10,000 nt of DNA from Acropora yongei (Eukaryota > Cnidaria > Anthozoa > Scleractinia > Acroporidae): contig BLFN01000844.1 of the NCBI GenBank assembly GCA_014634225.1, positions 35,581 through 45,580 of the forward strand. Direction: 5' to 3'. Of the stretch, positions 1 through 7,587 are shown one piece after another; the stretch's first letter is position 1; every line of letters begins with the position of its first letter. The notes beneath the pieces are model-generated. The model was not told the origin of the DNA. It saw only the letters and a program-made list of their open reading frames with translations, and ran no database searches. The position numbers were made by a program, and so were the translations under genes.

Positions 1-219
1 TGTTGACACCAATCAATCTCTGCTTCACTTAACTCAAATTCTGAAGTTAACGATTCCTATTTTGTTTTATCCAAGTAATCTTGCATGAATTTGCTTTCTA
101 ACTGCTTGATTTTTCATCCTACTTTTGTTAGATACATTGATCAATATGATGTCCAGTTCTCTCTGAGTGCTATGTTTGTATTTTCTGCTGTATATGTGAT
201 TTACACTGCGTGATAAAAC

Positions 220-225
220 AATAAA
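220..225 (+). promoter_or_regulatory. Possible plus-strand polyadenylation signal AATAAA
   Basis: AATAAA sits after a T-rich, codon-poor stretch that could be the 3' UTR of a gene ending left of the window. No coding sequence supports it here. Confidence 0.25.
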
Positions 226-667
226 ATTATCCGTTTACAGATGCTTGCGACACCAAAGATAACAGTAAAAGTCTTTTTGGAGGAAATACATTTTCCTTAT
301 ATAAACCACTGAAGATGAGGTTGTATATTTTTTACTCATCCATGAGCTCCAGGAATTGTGCCTAACTCAAAGTTTGCTTGCCAAAAGAATAACTTTTAAG
401 TCAAAGTGCCTATAAACAGCAAAAATTTGTTTTACCCAAATTAATCTTTGTGTCACCCCGAATAAAACAGCACAGAAATTTTTTATTCTGGTTAAAACAG
501 TGATGTTTAAGGAATTTCCAGAGTGGCGTACAATGGAGATGTAAAAACTGATCAGTGAGCCACGGGATTTGCAATAAGGGTCTGGGTTGAGAAGAATTTG
601 TGACATTAAACCCAGACTTTGATTATTCAGAATAAGCATTGAGTACTAATGCAAAATGCCTGAGAAA
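226..667. other. Intergenic, nothing recognised
   Basis: AT-rich sequence. The one longer open frame, on the minus strand at 367-639, encodes no recognisable motif and is probably chance. Confidence 0.6.
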
Positions 668-871
668 TGAGCTGTCTTTGGTTGTAACAATGTTTGGTAT
701 GAGTAGAAAGGGATTCAGCTTCATCCGATACTTGTTATGGTAAAAGCTATAGCGAAAAACGGACAATACAAAAAGAGTGGGTTAATTAAAACATGCTTAT
801 TTAAGGAATCCACTAAGCACTTAGCAGTTTACTCTGAGCATTTCACAGTGGAAAATTACACAAACCAATTT
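668..871 (+). pseudogene. Decayed THAP zinc-finger domain
   Basis: Plus-strand pieces in THAP order but in three different frames: a start block reading [TGA]-AVFGCNN (668-691), where TGA sits at the first zinc Cys; KGFSFIRY (708-731), matching the KGxSFHRFP block; RTIQKEWVN then TAA (760-789), matching the R..W block; and LAVYSEHFTVENYTNQF (821-871), where YSEH replaces the C-x2-H ligands' Cys. The spacing from the second Cys to the Tyr is about 48 codons, within the C2CH range of THAP. Frameshifts, stops and two lost zinc ligands show it is dead. THAP domains occur in DNA-binding host proteins and in P-element-like and Harbinger-related transposon proteins, so the source may be a transposon. 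No catalytic domain was recognised downstream. Confidence 0.6.
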
Positions 872-1035
872 GTTCATTAAATTTTGACATAAAACTCCAG
901 CAACCAGAGCAGAGGCTGAACAGTACCGTGAGCAACAAGGACATACAAGTTTTTCCACAGCAACCTAGTATTTATTGTGATCACAACTAAGAATCTAGTG
1001 ATCGCAACGTACTAACCTGGGATCGCATCCTAATA

Positions 1036-1585
1036 GGCACTTGCACTAAGAGGACATGTGACATAGTTTTTATGAAAATGAAAGTTACATGATTTTGCCT
1101 TCAAAACACTATTAGTGGGTCATCTCTTAAACAGAATAATAGTGCTTTGGTTTTTCAAACCCGCACCATTTGTTTAAAATGAGAAAGTCCGTTGCTGGTC
1201 ACGTAACAAAAACTTGATTTTTAAAATTACGAATTTCCGCTTCCTGACAAAAATTTTGCACTTAAACTTCAAGGAAAATGTTGAAAAGATGATATGGCAA
1301 CGTTTGAAGCACATCTGAACGTAACTATCAAACATTTAACAAGATATAAGCAAAAAGTAGTTTTGGCCGCCATGTTGGAGGGCAAGAGCATGCCCTCCAA
1401 CATGGCTGCCAATACAAATCATGCTACTTTGTTGAAAAATCAAAGTATCTCCCTTAAATGCGTTTCCTCTCAAATTTAGGGTGTAAGATAATTTTTCTGA
1501 GTTCTGTCAAGTTTTGGCAACAGCAACATTACAACTCACTGTTTAAGGGAAGCATTGGTCACATGACCTCTTAGTGCAAGTGGCC
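1036..1585. mobile_element. MITE, 550 bp, with 27-28 bp terminal inverted repeats and TA flanks
   Basis: The left end GGCACTTGCACTAAGAGG (1036 on, TIR to 1062) and the right end (1558-1585) are inverted copies differing by one inserted C and one internal substitution. Both ends are flanked by TA (1034-1035 and 1586-1587), as expected for a TA target duplication of Tc1/mariner-type integration. Only a 61-codon chance frame lies inside and no transposase is present. Superfamily is inferred from the TA only. Confidence 0.75.
1363..1412. repeat. Long hairpin in the centre of the MITE
   Basis: Arms 1363-1384 and 1391-1412 pair over 22 bp with a single mismatch (perfect over 16 bp, GCCATGTTGGAGGGCA) around a 6-base loop AGAGCA. 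It is far stronger than any other palindrome in the window. Confidence 0.9.
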
Positions 1586-1848
1586 TATAACCAGTGATCA
1601 CAACTTTCAAACTTGCAACAGCAGCTTTGTAACTTGTGGTGACAACTTATATTGTAACTTCTCATCAGTTTTTTAGTAAATTGAATTCACAAAACCATAA
1701 CTTTTTGTAGATTTTTTAATTTCCCTTTTAACCCAGACCTGAGAGAAACAAAGGCTAGGACTAGAGACAAAAAACCCAGACATCTATAAAAGAAACCCAC
1801 TACAGTCCACAACACATTTTAGCAAGTGCCAAAACAATCCTTGTAGTG

Positions 1849-1964
1849 TCTTACAAGTGTGCTTTGCAGACCTATGTAACAAACAGAGTTTTTGGGTAGG
1901 GAGAGAGAGAGGGAACCGCCATGTTGTATAATACCATGTAGCATTACTAAAGTTGTGTTTATCC
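1849..1964 (+). repeat. Diverged direct repeat, copy A
   Basis: TCTTACAAGTGTGCTTTGCAGACCTATGTAAC-type start, GTTTTTGGGTAGGGAGAGAGAGAGG middle and AGTTGTGTTTATCC end match copy B in the same order, by eye at roughly three quarters identity. The centre carries a GA microsatellite. Confidence 0.7.
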
Positions 1965-2111
1965 AAAGATATGTTGTGTTTGCAGCAGCCATCAGAGAGT
2001 GAAACTTTACACTGGTGATGAGGATGGGATTTATGGTGTTCATCAGCTTTCACTAATGAAGAAAATTTGTTAATAAAATGTTTTATTCCTCACCCCGTTT
2101 TGTTTTACTTG

Positions 2112-2234
2112 TCTTGCAAGTACGCTTTGCGGACCTATGTAACATGCGGAGTTATTGGGTATGGAGAGATAGATAGATAGATCTCCTCCCATTTTGTAGA
2201 TCATTATTTAGTGCTATTAAACTTGTGATTATCC
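2112..2234 (+). repeat. Diverged direct repeat, copy B
   Basis: Second copy, about 263 bp downstream of copy A. It shares GCTTTGCGGACCTATGTAAC, GGAGTTATTGGGTATGGAGAGA and ACTTGTGATTATCC. Its centre has expanded to GATA units (2168-2182) where copy A has GA. It may be a local tandem duplication or two insertions of one dispersed family. Confidence 0.7.
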
Positions 2235-2389
2235 TTTTGGTGTGTACATTTCCGATCCGCACAAAAAAAATATCCGCAACAATATACGCCGCTGTAAAAC
2301 GAATGCGCTCATAAGTTGCGATAAAGGAATCACAAATGAAAATCGCCAGCAATATTCTAATTAAGCAAGTATTTTCTTTACTTCTGTGA

Positions 2390-3260
2390 TCGGCGGCCGG
2401 TGAAGATCTTGAAAAATAATTGAGAAAATAGGGCCATCTCAAAGCAACTGTTAGAATCGCAAAATGAAATCATATGCCAATCTCAATAGCAGGCGCCCGC
2501 AAAACTAAAAAAATCCCCAATTCCCAAAAGAAACTTCCGCAAAATTTAGTGTCATGTGATCGGAAAACTTGTTTTTTTTTTTTCCTTACCGTTGCTGACG
2601 TCAGCGCGGCAAGAAGGAGGTGGTGGAATGTTTGGCCCCAAAATGCGACTTTCTTTTTTTCCCACAGCTATTTTCCAACATAACGTAAAACCAGCACAAT
2701 ATTCCAAGCTCAATAGTCGTCTAAATCTTTCATTTTCAGTTTTCCAACTCCTTGTCTCGCGAGGCAAGCGGCTGCCATTTGCATGTGGTGCCAACAAGGT
2801 TTCCTCGCACCTCCAAACTACAAGAAAATTATAATAAACCCTCATTATGAACACAGAAATGATCAATAAAACTAAATAGAGATGTTAGGGAAATGTTCAG
2901 AATACAAACCAACCTTTTAACGACCTCTTTCATCAAAAATAATTTGTCAGCAAACCGACCAACAGCGGTAGGAGGCGGCAAAAACTACTCGCACGTGTCA
3001 AGTTTAAAACCTTTTTTGCACCTCTGAACTGCAAACAAACGATGATTACCTTACAGTAGTCAATCAATGCATCTAAATAAAACAAAAATATTACATTTTG
3101 CGCGCTCTTAGAGCATTAATTTACCTGTTTTCTTCTTCTTTCGACAGACACACACACTCCCGTTAGTGTGCTAGAAACGATGGCAACATTCATGTAAGCG
3201 CGGGAAAATTTGACGGTGTCGCCAAGGGTGAATGTTATGTAAGCGTACACAAAATGTCCT
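2390..3260. promoter_or_regulatory. Candidate unassigned promoter/enhancer region
   Basis: This stretch has more CpG dinucleotides than its surroundings. It includes a 12 bp palindrome GCTGACGTCAGC containing a full CRE (TGACGTCA, 2596-2603), an E-box CACGTG (2992-2997) and GCGCGGGAAAA (3198-3208), which fits the E2F consensus in reverse. A minus-strand donor AAAACAG/gtaaat (near 3124) and a plus-strand donor (3194) are close by. The open frames across 2552-2866 on both strands show no recognisable protein. I infer a transcription start region but cannot assign a gene. Confidence 0.3.
2572..2583. repeat. T12 homopolymer
   Basis: Run of twelve T on the plus strand, 12 bp before the CRE palindrome. 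It is prone to length error in assembly. Confidence 0.8.
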
Positions 3261-3507
3261 AAGCAGCTGGATGGCCTTTCCCTACCCTCACACTGTCATT
3301 TTGTTATGCTTTTCGCGTTTTGGTTTTTTTAGATGTTGCCAACGTAATTCAACGATATTAGAACAGGGACCACGGAGACGATTTTTTCATTGTAAAGTGG
3401 TCTGGCTAGGACATATTAGCATTTGGGTTCACTGTTCCCACATTTATCATGCATTTGCACAATATTTTAATGCCCTAAAACAATTAACCCAGGCAAAAGA
3501 GTGGTAG
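3180..3507 (+). CDS. Speculative two-exon small ORF, 62 aa, unknown
   Basis: ATGGCAACATTCAT (3180-3193) meets a gtaagc donor. A pyrimidine tract TGGTTTTTTTAG ends at 3332, and the next exon 3333-3507 stays open to TAG when joined (ATA across the junction). The product would begin MATFICCQRNSTILEQG and end NALKQLTQAKEW. I recognise no domain. The 139 bp intron and an E2F-like site nearby are compatible with a gene, but codon content is not convincing and chance splice sites are common. Confidence 0.15.
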
Positions 3508-3658
3508 TGCTTTAACTACACCAACCCCACCTCCCCCTCCACAGTCCCTGAAGGAAATAGATGAAATTTTGAAAAAAAGATAGTCACCAAATGGCTGTAA
3601 CCTGAGACCTTGGCCCTTCTAAGGCTGAGGCTGAAAGCAGCATTTCAAGTTAACAAAC
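3508..3658. other. Intergenic, no supported gene
   Basis: It contains a C-rich pyrimidine tract ending CCCCCTCCACAG (about 3532-3543), an excellent-looking plus-strand acceptor, followed by SLKEIDEILKKR and TAG. No upstream donor I tried gives a continuous frame. Confidence 0.5.
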
Positions 3659-3664
3659 TTTAAT
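3659..3664 (-). promoter_or_regulatory. ATTAAA polyadenylation signal after the coiled-coil remnant
   Basis: Minus-strand ATTAAA about 60 nt beyond the TAA at 3723, followed by GTTTGTTAACTTG (GU/U-rich). The spacing fits the 3' end of a transcript, which supports the remnant being a former or active terminal exon. Confidence 0.3.
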
Positions 3665-3722
3665 ATACCACCAATATTGAGCATATCGAGTGGTTTTTGT
3701 TTTCCGTCACACTACAGTACAG

Positions 3723-3920
3723 TTACGTCTTGGTTCCTATGAGGTCCTGAAGCTGCTTCACAATGTCAACAAGTTTCATAGCCTGAACTTCAGCCACCTC
3801 CTTTGCCTACTACAAGTCACTCTCTCTCTCCCCTAATAACTTATGGTCAGCAGAGGCTGCAAATAAATTCTGGCTATCAGTTTCAGAGACTAGAGCAGAT
3901 AATGAAAATGATACTCCCCA
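3723..3920 (-). pseudogene. Coiled-coil-like coding remnant with two in-frame TAG codons
   Basis: One minus-strand frame runs from a plausible acceptor (gtgttgcag at 3922) through SALVSETDSQNLFAA and LLGERESDL, meets TAG TAG (3812-3807), then continues AKEVAEVQAMK and LVDIVKQLQDLIGTKT to TAA (3725-3723). Composition and heptad spacing (V, L, I, V, L, L) look like real protein with a C-terminal coiled coil, and an ATTAAA signal follows at 3664-3659. TAG TAG would be CAG CAG after two C-to-T changes. I do not recognise the family. Alternatively the tail is a separate exon after ttgtagtag, but its upstream tract is purine-rich, so this is weak. Confidence 0.4.
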
Positions 3921-3977
3921 CCTGCAACACCCTTTACTCAATAAAAGCAAAAGAGAAAAGAATAAAGTTCCCACTTG

Positions 3978-3983
3978 TTTAAT
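3978..3983 (-). promoter_or_regulatory. Candidate BTF3 polyadenylation signal ATTAAA
   Basis: ATTAAA on the minus strand lies about 210 nt after the BTF3 stop, followed within 20-45 nt by a U-rich tract (about 3960-3938) suitable as a downstream element. A weaker alternative is TATAAA at 4099-4104 with GU-rich sequence below 4085. No canonical AATAAA was seen on this strand between 3640 and 4192. Confidence 0.4.
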
Positions 3984-4192
3984 AAGATTTCAACAAAGCT
4001 GCTAGTTTGCAAATTTTACAAAGGACTGAACAGTGTACTTTCAAAAATCTCTTGAAATTCTAACTAATACATGACAATAAAACAAGAACAAGGGTTAATT
4101 TATAGTTTGAATATTTCAGCCTGTCCAAGCCTAGCACGATGGGATAAGCACTAATGCTTGGCTATCTGGTAAAAGGTGAAACCACTATCAGA

Positions 4193-4239
4193 TCACACTC
4201 CTTCCGCCTTTGAGGGCTCATCAAAATTTTCCACTAAAT
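4193..4239 (-). CDS. BTF3: BTF3 last coding exon
   Basis: Acceptor ctgaattgcag. It completes Asp144 and encodes [14 protein letters not shown] followed by TGA (4195-4193). The DLVENFDE motif is the conserved NAC-beta C-terminus. Confidence 0.94.
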
Positions 4240-7200
4240 CTGCAATTCAGATGACATAAAATACACCATTAGTCTCACACCATGAAGCTGGTTTAACCCA
4301 GTTCCCAACAGCCAGCCAGTGAGCACATATTCAGTGACTGGATGAAGGAAACTTTTTATCTGTCTGTCAGCAAAAGAAAACAACATCAACAACAGCAAAG
4401 TTGAATGAAATGAGATGGATAAAAGTGGCCACCTGACACGATATGCTAAAAATTCAGCCTTCCCTCAATGCCAATCAGTCACTTTTCAAGTATTTCATGT
4501 TGCTTTTGTTCACAAGTCAACAGGCCATTAACATTTTTCCTAACTCAGCCACAAAGTTCATCAGTAAGTTAGCCAACCAGCAAATCTATCAGTCAGTTGG
4601 TCTAACAGTCACTTGGTCAATCCATCAGTCAGTCAACAAATGTCAACTTTCTAAAGAAACTGTGGTGCTGCGTCAGTAGGAGAGTGAAGCATGAAAATTT
4701 GGTTTTATCAATCAAATTGATAAAGATTGCATTTCCACGGTGAAAGATTTGGAAAGCTAACATTTTATGTTAACCCTTTGTTATTTACTCTGGCAAAGGC
4801 CTAATGCTCAAATATCAGCTTTCCAAACCTTTCACAGTGGTAATTTGACCTTTTTACACTAAAGTGGTAAAACCAAATTTTCATATATCAGTCAGTCAGT
4901 CAGTCAGTCTGTTTAACACGCACTAAACTGTTCAATCAGAAGATATAGCCAACAACCAAATGGAATAATTAACGGCACTGAACTGTCTTGAGTTCCATAC
5001 CTGGTACATCATCATCATCGACATCTTCTCCAGCTGCACCAGAAGGCACATGACTAACATCAGCTGTGGAATAAACAACATGCATGCAATTTAATGAAAA
5101 GTAAACTTTACAGCTACTATACTTTTAAGGGAAACTAAGTTGACCTTGCCAAAATGCCTTCAAAATGCATTTCCTGGCACTACCATTTCCAATGATTGTT
5201 TTTCCTCAGGAGCACATCCCCTAACCCTTTGGACCCTACCTTCACCTACTTTCCAGGATCAATTATTTCTAATTCATCTGAACTCATGAATTCATTATCC
5301 GAACTTAAAGAAAAATATTTAAGGGTTTCTCTTTCAAAAAAAAAAAAATCTGAGCTAGTTATGCCACACAAGCATAGTGTGACATTATTTACATTAATAA
5401 CAGGCATTTGATGGGGCCCCTACTATAAACCTAGTGGTAACTTTCTTGGGGTCTCCACACCACAGTTATTGCAACATCCATCCATTTTTTTTTTATTAAT
5501 GACTTAATTATTATTATTGATTGTCCTTGTAATATTATTGTGTGTCAAATAAACATTCATCCATTCCTTCATTCACTCAACATCCCCCTACTTTAAAACT
5601 AAAGAAAAACCCTACATTAAGGTAAAGTTTACTGTTATCTTCATGAGATTTGACAACATCAAGAAGAATAACGATTCTTTGGCTTTCGTAAATTACAGTG
5701 TACTTCCCACTAGGTGTGTAAAAGAGAGTCTTGATAGATAGAGCATACACTATCACTATTGTTTTAAATTGTTTTGTTCAAGTATACCCATCAGCATCTA
5801 GTTTTACTTACGAGCTGTGATTTTTTCTGCCAGAGTCCTTAAACTGGAAAGACTATCATTTCCCTGTTTTGAATAAAAAATACTGTTAGAAAACATTTCT
5901 AATGATGAGAATGCAGCATACAGTAGGAAAAAGTGTGAAGCAGAAGAACTAAAATTTATAAAAGTGTTTTTGCTTCAGCCTCTTCCTCAAATATATCTAA
6001 ACATGTAACCACCCAAATGAAAATCAGTGTCATCAGCAAAAAGTCAGTATGGGCCATTTGAATGTGATCTATCCATTCTACCATCATCTTTTTTTTTCTT
6101 TGAAACAAAACACTTACCAACTGATTCAAAATTCCAGGGAGCATCTCTGTGATAGCTAAAACATAAAAAAATAATATAAGACCATGAATGATGCCCTTCA
6201 AATAAACACATGAGTTATTTTCTTTACAGATATACAGACTTCTGAAGTAAGAATCAAAGACAAAACACTTTTTTCCATAACTTTGAGTTACACACTAACA
6301 CAACTGTTAGACAATATTTTGACTCCAAAGGTCTTCACCTCACTTTATCCCAGCAAAGATTTCATTCAAATCTTAATATTTATCTTAAGATTTCTTTCCT
6401 ATACTCACTCTTGGATTCTGCTTGGCCTACCACAGCAAACGTATTGGCACCTAATGAAGCTTGCACTAAGAAAAAGAAAACACGGACACATGCATTGAAT
6501 TCTTGCTTCATTTAAAACAATGATCAAGTCCACTCAATCATTGGTCATGTGCTAATACACGAGTTAGTGTTAATAACCCAGTTTAATAGTATAATGTGAG
6601 AGGAGTTGCTTCTCTTAAGGAACTCTGGGAATCTTATTTTAATATATAAGTTGGTTAGGTGACTTGGAAACCCATAGATGAGCTTGAGGGTAAGTGCAGT
6701 GGAGATTGGTGGACCTGTGATTCAAGCAGTTAGTGTGAAGGAGACAACAACCATACACTACACTACTGCCACATGCAAATGTGGATTGCAAATGCAAAGT
6801 GAGTCTATTAAAAATTATCTAATGTAAATTAGAAAATGGTTTGAACCCTGGAGAAACATACCCCAAAGGCATTTGATTATTCTTGTGAAAGGAGTCCTGA
6901 GAAGTACTGTTGGGAGTCATCTTGAAATGCCAGTAACTACTAACAGTCCTTCTCACCAAGATGATCAAATTTCATTCCCCTGGGTTTGTGCAATATTTGA
7001 TCCCTTACTGGTGGTTTGCCTTCCATTAGTGATGTGCAGTACACCTTCCTTTAGTGGCATTCCCTCCAACTTGACAGAAAGATAAAAGTATGTTTGACTT
7101 ACCCTTTGGGTTTGTGAAATGAATAACACCGCCATCATCCTTGATCATGTTTACCTGAAGTCAAATATCCATTCATACAATTCAACTTCACAGGGCTCGA

Positions 7201-7551
7201 AATTAACGAAAAATTCCAGTCGCAATTTAGCAACTTTTAGTCGCAGAATCTCCGCGCTGCATTTTCCTGTCAGCGGTTTAGCTAAACAAAATATGAGCCC
7301 GCAATTCTTGTCTGATAAAGAAACCGCTGAAAATGGCAAATGATCGAAAGAACGCAACTGTGGTTCGAAAGAAGTAACATCGCTGCTAAATTACTCTACA
7401 ATTAAGATTATCAAGGAATTTTCAGAATTCACGGCAAGAAGCAAAACAATTTTGTTACTTCTTTCTTTACTTTATTAAAGTAGCAGCAAATTGTTAACTG
7501 GTAACCTTTTTGTTTTGAAAGACCAGAAGAAAAATAAGATATTTTAGTCAG

Positions 7552-7587
<36 letters not shown>

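Noticed and set aside
1294..1479. 61-codon frame within the MITE
   Set aside because: It crosses the central hairpin and has no transposase motif.
1784..2053. 89-codon minus-strand Cys/His-rich frame
   Set aside because: Cys/His spacing does not form a zinc-finger pattern and it overlaps repeat copy A.
2152..2442. 96-codon minus-strand frame
   Set aside because: It spans a GATA microsatellite and a diverged repeat, with no protein family features.
2552..2866. Overlapping 92 and 104 codon frames on both strands
   Set aside because: No recognisable motif on either strand, and low-complexity F/K and P/G runs come from T12 and G/C-rich tracts.
4443..4679. 78-codon plus-strand frame rich in S, Q and N
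   Set aside because: It is a by-product of degenerate CAGT-type repeats in the last BTF3 intron, antisense to the gene.
4889..4909. CAGT array as a CRISPR-like repeat
   Set aside because: Perfect tetranucleotide microsatellite with no spacers, in a eukaryotic intron.
6083..6093. Upstream ATGATGG as an alternative C box for the snoRNA candidate
   Set aside because: It departs from consensus and its flanks do not pair with sequence after any nearby CTGA.
5956..6201. 81-codon minus-strand open frame
   Set aside because: It reads through BTF3 coding exon 5 and its introns; only the [12 protein letters not shown] part is real and the true product needs splicing.
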